8,850 nt of DNA, from positions 1-8,850 of the forward strand of contig JAFSBP010000102.1 in NCBI GenBank assembly GCA_017437205.1. The letters run 5' to 3'. The translations under genes were made by a program, and so were the position numbers. Positions 1 to 4,932 of this stretch are shown here, in pieces (position 1 is the first letter of the stretch; every line of letters starts with the position of its first letter). This DNA is from Lachnospiraceae bacterium. Its GTDB lineage: Bacteria; Bacillota; Clostridia; Lachnospirales; Lachnospiraceae. The notes beneath the pieces are model-generated. The model was given only the letters and a program-made list of their open reading frames with translations, searched no databases and was not told the origin of the DNA.

Positions 1-16
1 ATAACCGCTTTTTCAT
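1..16 (-). CDS. Start of a gene running off the window (first five codons only)
   Basis: On the minus strand an ATG at 16-14 opens a frame reading Met-Lys-Lys-Arg-Leu before the window edge. It is preceded by a strong AGGAGG (about 28-23) at good spacing and lies 1 nt after the TGA of the GntR gene, so the two are almost certainly co-transcribed and probably translationally coupled. YtrA-type regulators usually precede ABC-transporter ATPase and permease genes, so an ABC transporter subunit is the natural guess. The visible residues cannot confirm it. Confidence 0.6.
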
Positions 17-17
17 C

Positions 18-398
18 TCACACCTCCTGCTCCCAATACCGTCCGATCAACTCCGTCGCCTCCTCACAGGAGACGCCCATCTGCTTCATGGCACTAATCA
101 TATGCTTCATCGCTTCCTCAAGGAGCTCATCCCTGATCTGTTCCACCGTTTCCGGGCGGATTGCGATACAGCTCTTTGCCCCCGATCGGGAATGAATGAG
201 TCCCTGCTCCTCCAGCATCGCATAGGCTTTCTGCACCGTATTCGGATTCACGCCCAAAAGTGCGGATAATACACGCCGCGACGGCATCTCATCCCCGTCA
301 CCTATGGTTCCCGAAGCTATCCCGCGCTTAATGTAGCCGATGATCTGCAGATAAATCGGACTATGATCGTCCATCAAAAACTGCTCAAAAGAAATCAT
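18..398 (-). CDS. GntR family transcriptional regulator, YtrA subfamily
   Basis: A 126-aa DNA-binding repressor. Residues about 8-78 form the GntR winged helix: PIYLQI at 14-19 in the first helix, MPSRR at 38-42, and the recognition region LLGVNPNTVQKAYAMLEEQG at 47-66, followed by the wing. Only about 45 residues follow, predicted as short helices, which is the YtrA arrangement; a FadR or HutC effector domain would be far larger. Such proteins commonly repress their own operon, including ABC transporter genes. ATG at 398 was chosen because an AAAGGAG lies about 11 nt upstream; the GTG at 410 overlaps that Shine-Dalgarno and is unlikely. A consensus promoter and two palindromes lie upstream, and the next gene starts 1 nt after the stop. 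The effector and regulated substrate are unknown. Confidence 0.93.
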   Translation of the reverse strand: MISFEQFLMDDHSPIYLQIIGYIKRGIASGTIGDGDEMPSRRVLSALLGVNPNTVQKAYAMLEEQGLIHSRSGAKSCIAIRPETVEQIRDELLEEAMKHMISAMKQMGVSCEEATELIGRYWEQEV

Positions 399-421
399 GC
401 CGATGACCACTCCTTTCTCTA

Positions 422-447
422 AACTGTATCACTCGTATAATACACTT
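422..447. promoter_or_regulatory. Candidate GntR operator O1 (26-bp palindrome)
   Basis: An imperfect inverted repeat whose two 13-nt arms, each read outside-in, are AACTGTATCACTC and AAGTGTATTATAC (9 of 13 identical). It lies between the predicted transcription start (near 450) and the gntR Shine-Dalgarno, where a bound repressor would block elongation or initiation. It shares the AAnTGTATYA core with the second site. Binding by the adjacent YtrA-type protein is inferred from position and the family's habit of autoregulation. Confidence 0.6.
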
Positions 448-450
448 TCT

Positions 451-476
451 AACTGTATTATACATGTGACACAGTT
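451..476. promoter_or_regulatory. Candidate GntR operator O2 (26-bp palindrome over the promoter)
   Basis: An imperfect inverted repeat with arms AACTGTATTATAC and AACTGTGTCACAT read outside-in (9 of 13 identical, all differences transitions). It covers the -10 hexamer and most of the -35/-10 spacer of the gntR promoter, the classic position for a repressor site. Its centre is 29 bp from that of O1, close to three helical turns, so two dimers could bind the same face of the DNA. Confidence 0.65.
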
Positions 477-485
477 GATTGTCAA
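457..485 (-). promoter_or_regulatory. Sigma-A promoter of the gntR operon
   Basis: On the minus strand there is a perfect TTGACA (485-480), a 17-nt spacer and a perfect TATAAT (462-457). Transcription would start near 450 and give a leader of about 50 nt before the GntR start codon. A full-consensus promoter under an overlapping palindrome fits a strongly repressed, inducible unit. Confidence 0.9.
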
Positions 486-529
486 GTACTTTTTTCCATA
501 TACACATGTCAGAAATAAAATTTTTTGGC

Positions 530-558
530 TTGTCAGATTTTTCCATCTGTGCTATACT
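530..558 (+). promoter_or_regulatory. Sigma-A promoter of the mini-toxin gene
   Basis: TTGTCA (530-535), a 17-nt spacer, and TATACT (553-558) preceded by an extended-minus-10 TG. Transcription would start near 565 and give a leader of about 163 nt before the 29-aa reading frame. It diverges from the gntR promoter, with only about 44 bp between the two -35 boxes. Confidence 0.8.
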
Positions 559-573
559 GATGGCATCCGATTT

Positions 574-587
574 CCGACAGTCGTCGG
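574..587 (+). other. Small leader hairpin in the toxin 5' UTR
   Basis: CCGAC (574-578) and GTCGG (583-587) can pair around the loop AGTC about 10 nt from the predicted 5' end of the toxin mRNA. It may stabilise the 5' end. A second short hairpin, CCCGG-ACAG-CCGGG, lies at 668-681. No known riboswitch was recognised in this leader. Confidence 0.4.
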
Positions 588-664
588 CATCTTTCTGTGT
601 TTATCATTTACCATCCGACAAAACAATCGTTTAATTTTCCGATTGATGCAAAAATTGAATATAT

Positions 665-680
665 TTACCCGGACAGCCGG
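665..680 (+). repeat. 5' arm of a long-range inverted repeat flanking the toxin gene
   Basis: This 16-nt segment of the toxin leader is complementary at 15 of 16 positions to bases 903-918, downstream of the toxin. Its core CCGGACAGCCGG matches perfectly. If the toxin mRNA extends to about 918, its 5' and 3' regions could pair, as in several type I toxin mRNAs. The core is also partly self-complementary (CCGG-ACAG-CCGG), so a local hairpin competes with the long-range pairing. Confidence 0.55.
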
Positions 681-694
681 GGGACGTGCTGCCA

Positions 695-717
695 TCCGTT
701 CCGAGTTTAGGAAGGGA
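695..717 (+). promoter_or_regulatory. Hairpin sequestering the toxin Shine-Dalgarno
   Basis: TTCC (699-702) pairs with GGAA (710-713) around a 7-nt loop. After one G-G mismatch, TCC (695-697) pairs with GGA (715-717). The 3' strand holds most of the toxin's ribosome binding site, AAGGGAG at 712-718, whose end is 9 nt from the ATG. Shine-Dalgarno occlusion is a recurring control in type I toxin mRNAs; here it is deduced from base pairing only. Confidence 0.5.
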
Positions 718-727
718 GTGGTGCCTT

Positions 728-817
728 ATGAGTACGTATGAGGAATTTATGATTTTACTGACCTTTGCCGGTTTGATCATTGCGATTCTGAATTATCACG
801 ATAGACATAAGAAATAA
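728..817 (+). CDS. Holin-like mini-toxin of a putative type I toxin-antitoxin
   Basis: A 29-aa peptide beginning MSTYEEFMILLTFAG. It has a short acidic N-terminus, one hydrophobic helix (about residues 7-22, rich in Ile, Leu, Phe and Ala) and a polar basic tail ending NYHDRHKK. This pattern, including the S/T-Y/F-E-x opening and lysine end, matches the 'putative holin-like toxin' family (Pfam Hol_Tox as I remember it). Such peptides insert into the cytoplasmic membrane and are silenced by an antisense RNA. The frame has an AAGGGAG 9 nt upstream, its own promoter, a long structured leader, and a convergent promoter downstream. Family membership is recognition by eye; toxicity is inferred. It could be a non-toxic small membrane protein, but the locus architecture argues against that. 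Confidence 0.78.
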   Translation: MSTYEEFMILLTFAGLIIAILNYHDRHKK

Positions 818-856
818 GCCGTCCTGTCTCTCGCAAAGTAGAACGGCTTACTTCTT
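808..856. terminator. Bidirectional terminator of the mini-toxin locus
   Basis: TAAGCCGT (815-822) pairs with ACGGCTTA (843-850), with a weaker interior. On the minus strand the stem is followed by TTTCTTAT, a good U-rich end for the antisense RNA. On the plus strand it is followed by CTTCTTAAG, a poorer tail, so the toxin transcript may stop here or read on. The first arm overlaps the toxin stop codon. Confidence 0.6.
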
Positions 857-916
857 AAGTAACTATAAACTTTTGCCGGAGCGGGTGAGTTGCATTCACC
901 TTCCGGCTGTCCGGTT
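808..916 (-). ncRNA. Putative antisense antitoxin RNA
   Basis: Predicted from a convergent sigma-A promoter (951-923), which sets the start near 916, and a terminator stem at 850-815, which sets the end near 808, giving about 110 nt. The transcript would be antisense to the toxin's last three or four codons and its whole 3' region. Near its 5' end it folds into a strong hairpin: GCCGGA pairs with TCCGGC and GGTGA with TCACC around loop ATGCAAC (907-875). This resembles antitoxin RNAs such as RatA or those paired with Hol_Tox genes, which overlap the 3' end of the toxin message. The RNA is inferred, not observed. Confidence 0.62.
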
Positions 917-918
917 AA
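903..918 (+). repeat. 3' arm of the long-range inverted repeat
   Basis: Complementary at 15 of 16 positions to bases 665-680 in the toxin leader. On the minus strand it coincides with the predicted first nucleotides of the antisense RNA, so that RNA would begin with nearly the same sequence as the leader arm. It could then compete for the same pairing partner. Confidence 0.55.
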
Positions 919-922
919 GTAT

Positions 923-951
923 ATTCTATACCAACCATTTATTTTCGTCAA
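923..951 (-). promoter_or_regulatory. Sigma-A promoter of the antisense RNA
   Basis: On the minus strand, TTGACG (951-946), an exact 17-nt spacer, and TAGAAT (928-923). No convincing minus-strand reading frame with a ribosome binding site lies between this promoter and the terminator, which supports a non-coding product. The promoter is close to consensus, as expected if the antitoxin is made in excess. Confidence 0.78.
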
Positions 952-1007
952 CCACTTTCGATTAACTCGGATAGATATCTTTAACCGCCTCTTCCCGCAG
1001 TGTTTTG

Positions 1008-1036
1008 TTGACAAACTCCGGGAATAATGATACCAT
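1008..1036 (+). promoter_or_regulatory. Probable promoter of the HD-domain gene
   Basis: A perfect TTGACA (1008-1013) is followed after 17 nt by TACCAT (1031-1036), which has an extended-minus-10 TG at 1028-1029. Start near 1043 would give a leader of about 55 nt with a small hairpin (TGCGA 1070-1074 with TCGCA 1080-1084) just before the ribosome binding site. Nothing else was recognised between 952 and 1098. Confidence 0.65.
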
Positions 1037-1098
1037 GATACTGGAATATTTTTGTTGTTTTTATTGTCCTGCGATGCTCTCGCAAGCAAAGGAGTATT

Positions 1099-1758
1099 AT
1101 GATCACTTACCAAGATTTAAAACATAACGAAGAAATCCGCACCTATATTCAAAAAGCGGATGAGTCTTTACGGGCGCTGGGCTTCACCGAGCACAGCTTC
1201 CCTCACGTAATGCGGGTGGCTGAGGTTTCCCGCTACATTCTGGAGACACTCGGTTTCTCCCACCATGCTCTTGAACTGGTACAGATGGCCGCGTATCTTC
1301 ACGACATCGGAAATTTAGTGAACCGTGTGGATCACAGCCAGAGCGGTGCCGTGATGGCCTTCCGCATTTTGGACCATTTGAATATGCCTGCGGAGGATAT
1401 CGCCACCATCGTGACCGCCATTGGCAACCATGATGAGGGCACCGGTGTTCCCGTAAACCCGCTGGCGGCTGCCCTGATTCTTGCGGACAAATCCGATGTG
1501 CGCCGCAGCCGTGTGCGAAATGCGGATATCTCTACCTTCGATATCCATGACCGGGTAAATTATTCCGTCACAGAGTCATCTTTGGAGATTGACGAGGAAC
1601 ATACATCGATATTGCTGAAGCTGACTGTAGATACCCAGTTCAGCTCCGTAATGGATTACTTTGAAATCTTTTTGAAGCGCATGACCATGTGCCGCCGGGC
1701 TGCGGACAAGCTGGGGCTTACGTTTAAGCTGACGATCAACGGTCAGTCGCTCATCTAA
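1099..1758 (+). CDS. HD-domain phosphohydrolase of unknown substrate
   Basis: A 219-aa soluble protein. The metal-binding HD signature is complete: H36 in FPHVMRVAE, the H68-D69 pair in AAYLHDIGN, H79 in DHSQSG, the GNHDEG segment at 109-114, and D130 in ILADKSD. HD enzymes use a dimetal centre to hydrolyse phosphoester or nucleotide substrates. No partner domain is seen (no RelA/SpoT synthetase, no GYP motif), so neither (p)ppGpp nor c-di-GMP hydrolysis can be assigned. Residues about 145-219 form a C-terminal region unlike the HD core, with a strand-like ILLKLTVD. An AAAGGAG sits 4 nt before the ATG. The response regulator begins 45 nt downstream with no clear promoter or terminator between, so they may be co-transcribed. 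Confidence 0.85.
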   Translation: MITYQDLKHNEEIRTYIQKADESLRALGFTEHSFPHVMRVAEVSRYILETLGFSHHALELVQMAAYLHDIGNLVNRVDHSQSGAVMAFRILDHLNMPAEDIATIVTAIGNHDEGTGVPVNPLAAALILADKSDVRRSRVRNADISTFDIHDRVNYSVTESSLEIDEEHTSILLKLTVDTQFSSVMDYFEIFLKRMTMCRRAADKLGLTFKLTINGQSLI

Positions 1759-1803
1759 AGATATACGGGTCAAAAGACATACTTTTTATAGGAGAAAATT
1801 TTT

Positions 1804-2487
1804 ATGATCTACATTGTGGAAGACGATGACAATATTCGCGAATTGATCGCCTACACATTAAATCACAGCGGATTTAAGAGTGTTGGTTTTCCTGTCCCCT
1901 CCGAGTTTTGGAAGGCAGTAAATGAATCACTTCCGGAAGCAATTCTTTTGGATATTATGCTTCCCGAGGAGGATGGTCTGCAAATATTAAAGAAGCTTCG
2001 GGCAAACTCAGCCACGCAGAGAATTCCTGTAATGATGATTACCGCGCGAGGCAGCGAGTATGACAAGGTCATCGGTCTGGATTCCGGTGCCGACGATTAT
2101 CTGACAAAACCTTTCGGCATGATGGAGCTGGTGGCACGGATCAAAGCACTCCTGCGCCGCGCCGTGGACACTCCGGAGAGTGACGCCTACACCCTGGGCG
2201 ACTTGTATGTATCTCCGACCAAACATCTGGTGAATGTGAGCGGCGAGGAAGTTTCCCTTACGCACAAGGAGTTTGAGCTTCTGTGTATGCTGTTAAAGAA
2301 CCGGGAAGTTGTTCTTACCAGAGACCAGCTTCTGAATACTATCTGGGGTTACTCCTTCGACGGCGAAAACCGCACTGTGGACGTTCACGTTCGTACCCTC
2401 AGACAAAAACTGGGACCCTGCGGCGATCTGATTGAGACCGTTCGCGGTGTCGGCTATAAGATCAGAGGAATCGGCCATGAGGCGTAA
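1804..2487 (+). CDS. OmpR/PhoB-family response regulator
   Basis: A 227-aa two-component transcription factor. The receiver domain (1-118) has the acidic pocket E6-D7-D8, phospho-acceptor D50 in LLDIMLPEEDG, T80 in MITARG, and K102 in LTKPF. The C-terminal winged helix (about 128-224) shows LTHKEFELL, the TRDQLLNTIWGY segment and DVHVRTLRQKLG, ending in the GVGYKI hairpin. Phosphorylation by the adjacent kinase would promote dimer binding to DNA direct repeats. ATAGGAG lies 9 nt before the ATG. It resembles PhoP/PhoB, but such regulators are too alike to name a stimulus, and no phosphate genes are nearby. The stop overlaps the kinase start by 11 nt. Confidence 0.96.
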   Translation: MIYIVEDDDNIRELIAYTLNHSGFKSVGFPVPSEFWKAVNESLPEAILLDIMLPEEDGLQILKKLRANSATQRIPVMMITARGSEYDKVIGLDSGADDYLTKPFGMMELVARIKALLRRAVDTPESDAYTLGDLYVSPTKHLVNVSGEEVSLTHKEFELLCMLLKNREVVLTRDQLLNTIWGYSFDGENRTVDVHVRTLRQKLGPCGDLIETVRGVGYKIRGIGHEA

Positions 2488-3508
2488 ACTGTTTTGGAGC
2501 GCATTTGTCGCCTTAAGCTGCATGATCATCGTCTGCGTTCTCCTGTTTGTCGGTATTTTCTTCACGTTTTATGCCGACGTTCCGGATACCGGTGCTCTCC
2601 CGTGGCTGATCATCGGTATCGTATTTTTGGTTCTGCTTGCCGGGCTTCTTGCCGTACAAATCACAAAATTAGTGATCACCCCCTTCAGCAAGATTAATCT
2701 GAATTCTCCCACGGAGAATACCATCTATCCGGAATTGCAGCCGATGATCGACCGAATCAACGAGCAGCGGCATCAGTTGGATATTCAGGTGGAGGAACTC
2801 ACTTTGGAGCACGACCGTCAGGACAAGCTCCGCCGTGAATTTACGGCCAATGTTTCCCACGAGCTGAAAACGCCTCTGACTTCCATCTCCGGATATGCGG
2901 AGATCATGAAAAACGGAATGGTCGACGCGGAGCATGTCACCCTGTTTTCCGAGCGCATACACAACGAGTCCCGACGTCTGATCACACTGGTGGAGGATAT
3001 CATCAAGCTGTCTCAGCTGGAGGGAAAAGAACTCCCCTATTCGCTTATGGAGATTGATCTCTATGACACTGCGGCAGCCATCCTTGAGCGCTTATCGGCC
3101 GTTGCCGAGCGCAATCATATTTCCCTTCGCCTTGAGGGCGAGCACTGTAAAATTATCGGTGCCAGGCGGATTATTGATGAGATGATCAATAACCTCTGCG
3201 ACAATGCCATCAAATACAATGTTCCCGGCGGAAATGTGACCGTGTCCATCTGCCGGACGGACAAGGAAATCCGTCTGTCTGTATCAGATACCGGCATCGG
3301 TATTCCGACAGATAGCATTGACCGCGTATTTGAGCGCTTTTACCGGGTGGATAAGAGCCACTCGAAGGCTGTGGGCGGAACCGGTCTTGGACTTTCCATT
3401 GTAAAGCATGGAGCCGCATACCATAACGCACAGATCATCTGTACCAGCACGGTAAATGTGGGAACGATCATCACCATCGTCTTTCCCTTAAACCAGCCAT
3501 CCGCCTAA
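2477..3508 (+). CDS. Membrane histidine kinase with minimal extracytoplasmic sensor
   Basis: A 343-aa sensor kinase, partner of the preceding response regulator. Two transmembrane helices (about 6-32 and 42-62) are joined by only about 10 residues outside the membrane. No PAS domain is recognisable between the second helix and the dimerisation domain; a short HAMP-like or coiled linker (about 85-118) takes its place. The H box is FTANVSHELKTPL with phospho-acceptor H128. The ATPase has N box NLCDNAIKYN (N243), G1 DTGIGIP (271-277), F box FERFYR (285-290) and G2 GGTGLGLS (300-307), so it should be active. ATG at 2477 was chosen for AGAGGA 8 nt upstream and the 11-nt overlap with the regulator; a TTG 45 nt earlier lies deep in the regulator gene. 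The tiny loop suggests an intramembrane or accessory-protein signal. Confidence 0.94.
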   Translation: MRRKLFWSAFVALSCMIIVCVLLFVGIFFTFYADVPDTGALPWLIIGIVFLVLLAGLLAVQITKLVITPFSKINLNSPTENTIYPELQPMIDRINEQRHQLDIQVEELTLEHDRQDKLRREFTANVSHELKTPLTSISGYAEIMKNGMVDAEHVTLFSERIHNESRRLITLVEDIIKLSQLEGKELPYSLMEIDLYDTAAAILERLSAVAERNHISLRLEGEHCKIIGARRIIDEMINNLCDNAIKYNVPGGNVTVSICRTDKEIRLSVSDTGIGIPTDSIDRVFERFYRVDKSHSKAVGGTGLGLSIVKHGAAYHNAQIICTSTVNVGTIITIVFPLNQPSA

Positions 3509-3552
3509 GTCTCTTACAAACCAGTACAATTATTTTTATGGAGGATATTACA

Positions 3553-3927
3553 ATGAAAAAAGTTTCCACAACAAATGCACCCGCAGCAATCGGTCCCTAC
3601 TCCCAGGGCATGATCCTTGGCAATCTGGTGTTCTCTTCCGGACAGATTCCGATCATTCCGGCAACCGGTGAGATCGCAGGAACTACCATCGATACACAGG
3701 CTGAGCAGTCCTGTAAAAACGTAGGCGCTGTGCTTGAAGCTGCCGGTTCTTCTCTTGAGAAAGTCGTAAAGACCACCTGTTTTTTGGCAGACATGGCCGA
3801 TTTCCCCGCATTCAACTCAGTGTACGAAAAATATTTTGTGAGCGCTCCCGCCCGCTCCTGTGTTGCAGTGAAAGCGTTGCCCAAGGGCGTACTCTGTGAA
3901 ATTGAAGCGATCGCTTCTCTGGATTGA
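3553..3927 (+). CDS. ridA: RidA family enamine/imine deaminase
   Basis: A 124-aa protein of the YjgF/YER057c/UK114 family, normal length. RidA trimers hydrolyse reactive enamine/imine intermediates such as 2-aminoacrylate made by PLP enzymes, protecting PLP enzymes such as serine hydroxymethyltransferase from damage. Visible family features are GPYSQG (14-19), the FSSGQIP segment (27-33), and PARSCV (99-104), whose R101 corresponds to the carboxylate-binding Arg105 of E. coli RidA. C103 and E116 (in CEIEA) match the conserved C-terminal positions. Start: GGAGG (3540-3544) is 8 nt before ATG 3553; the ATG at 3538 overlaps that Shine-Dalgarno. It follows the kinase by 44 nt and precedes a small gene by 12 nt. 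Confidence 0.95.
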   Translation: MKKVSTTNAPAAIGPYSQGMILGNLVFSSGQIPIIPATGEIAGTTIDTQAEQSCKNVGAVLEAAGSSLEKVVKTTCFLADMADFPAFNSVYEKYFVSAPARSCVAVKALPKGVLCEIEAIASLD

Positions 3928-3939
3928 CGAGGTGCTGAA

Positions 3940-4113
3940 ATGTTTTCACGCGATTATGTGGTAGAGCGGATTGACGGCGATTACGCCTATTTGAGAGCTT
4001 TGGATGATCCGTCGGAAGACCCGGTGTTTGTCGCACGGGCACTCCTTCCGTTGGAAATCTCTGAAGGAACGAAACTGCACTATGAAATGTTGCAATATGA
4101 AATTATCAAATAA
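3940..4113 (+). CDS. Small DUF3006-like protein, unknown function
   Basis: A 57-aa acidic protein beginning MFSRDYVVERIDGDYAYLRA and ending MLQYEIIK. The pattern of an N-terminal strand (VVERIDGDYAYL), a short acidic turn, then ARALLPLEISEGTKLHYE matches small DUF3006-type proteins, which have a 'DRxEGxxAV...LP...EGD' layout predicted as a mini beta-barrel. The frame has GAGGTG 5 nt before its ATG, lies 12 nt after ridA and 31 nt before the RDD gene, all in the same direction, so it is very probably real and in the operon. Function is unknown; no catalytic motif, signal peptide or cysteine pair is visible. Confidence 0.78.
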   Translation: MFSRDYVVERIDGDYAYLRALDDPSEDPVFVARALLPLEISEGTKLHYEMLQYEIIK

Positions 4114-4144
4114 ATAAAAAGACACACTAAAGAAGGACTTGACT

Positions 4145-4900
4145 ATGGACAAAACGTTACAAAAGGCACCTTTTTTCAAACGCCTGCTTGCCTTGATGCT
4201 CGACTGGATGTTTATTGTGATCATCATCTTCACCTGCGTGATCCCAATGTCTTTTCTGCTGAAGGTTGATGAGTACAGTGAAAAATTTGATCAATACTAC
4301 TCAGAGTATGAGAAGAAGTACGGCGTAGACTTCGATCTGACTGAGGAACAATTTAATGCAATGACAGAGGAAGAATTGAAGCTCTACGAGGAAGCTTACA
4401 ACGCACTGACCTCTGACGAGGAGGCAAACAAAGCGCACGATACACTGTTCAAGCGCATGCTGGGATCTATTGAACTCGCTATCCTCGCCGGTTATCTGGT
4501 GATGGATGTTCTATTCCCGCTGATGTTGAAAAACGGACAGACCCTCGGAAAGCGTGTGTTTGGTCTTGCTGTCCGGCGTGCAAATGGAGAGCCGACAAAC
4601 ATGATCACGATACTATCCCGAACGGTAGTTGGAAAATTTACCGTGGAAACCGCAATCCCCGCACTGGTTATCTGTTCAGTCCTGATGGGATCACTCAACC
4701 TGTTCGGTGTCCTTTATGTCGTTGCCATTCTGGTCGCAAATATAGTTCTACTGATCAAAAAGAACAAAGTTCTTCACGATATTTTGGCCAACACAATGGT
4801 GGTCGCAGTTCCCGCACCCACTTCCCGTGCAAAAAAAGAGGAACCTTCTTTCGCTCACAAAGCAAAGATTGCTACCGCAAAAATCGAACCCCGTCAGTAA
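4145..4900 (+). CDS. RDD family membrane protein
   Basis: A 251-aa polytopic membrane protein. The RDD signature is present: R13 and D20 at the entrance of the first helix (FFKRLLALMLDWM), GQTLGKRVFGLAV (131-143), and the C-terminal LHDILANTMVV (210-220). Helices fall at about 16-39, 107-128, 165-188 and 189-206. Between the first and second helices is a 60-residue highly acidic insert (about 41-101, rich in Glu, Asp and Tyr). The tail (222-251) is Ala/Pro/Lys-rich. Some RDD proteins act in sodium or pH tolerance, but most are uncharacterised, so no transport role is claimed. ATG 4145 has AAGGA 7 nt upstream; a TTG two codons earlier is less likely. The last codons form one arm of the downstream terminator. 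Confidence 0.9.
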   Translation: MDKTLQKAPFFKRLLALMLDWMFIVIIIFTCVIPMSFLLKVDEYSEKFDQYYSEYEKKYGVDFDLTEEQFNAMTEEELKLYEEAYNALTSDEEANKAHDTLFKRMLGSIELAILAGYLVMDVLFPLMLKNGQTLGKRVFGLAVRRANGEPTNMITILSRTVVGKFTVETAIPALVICSVLMGSLNLFGVLYVVAILVANIVLLIKKNKVLHDILANTMVVAVPAPTSRAKKEEPSFAHKAKIATAKIEPRQ

Positions 4901-4919
4901 ACGGGGTTCGATTTTTGCG
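4876..4919. terminator. Bidirectional terminator between convergent operons
   Basis: A perfect 19-bp inverted repeat (arms 4876-4894 and 4901-4919) with a 6-nt loop CAGTAA that contains the RDD stop codon. The GC-rich core GAACCCCGT/ACGGGGTTC is flanked by five A and five T residues, so each strand presents a stem followed by a U tract. It serves the plus-strand ridA unit and, 14 nt past the ttcA stop, the minus-strand tRNA-modification unit. Confidence 0.93.
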
Positions 4920-4932
4920 CTACACTTTTCTA

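Noticed and set aside
397..741. Plus-strand open frame of 114 codons over the gntR/toxin intergenic region
   Set aside because: It crosses both promoters and operators, has no ribosome binding site and no protein-like composition. The short in-frame toxin gene at 728 explains the region better.
796..1113. Minus-strand open frame of 105 codons
   Set aside because: It lies over the antisense RNA and its promoter, lacks a ribosome binding site, and has no recognisable domain.
1759..1803. Pho box or separate promoter ahead of the response regulator
   Set aside because: No direct repeat of a Pho-box type and no paired -35/-10 were found in this short gap.
2432..2476. Earlier TTG start for the histidine kinase
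   Set aside because: It would add 15 residues within the regulator gene with no ribosome binding site. The ATG at 2477 has AGAGGA at proper spacing and begins just before the first membrane helix.
3502..3530. Promoter between the kinase and ridA (TACAAT at 3525-3530)
   Set aside because: The -10-like hexamer has no acceptable -35 at 16-18 nt, so ridA may simply be read from upstream.
4090..4116. Promoter ahead of the RDD gene (TTGCAA with TAAATA)
   Set aside because: Spacing is only 15 nt and the match is weak in an AT-rich gene end; operon transcription is simpler.
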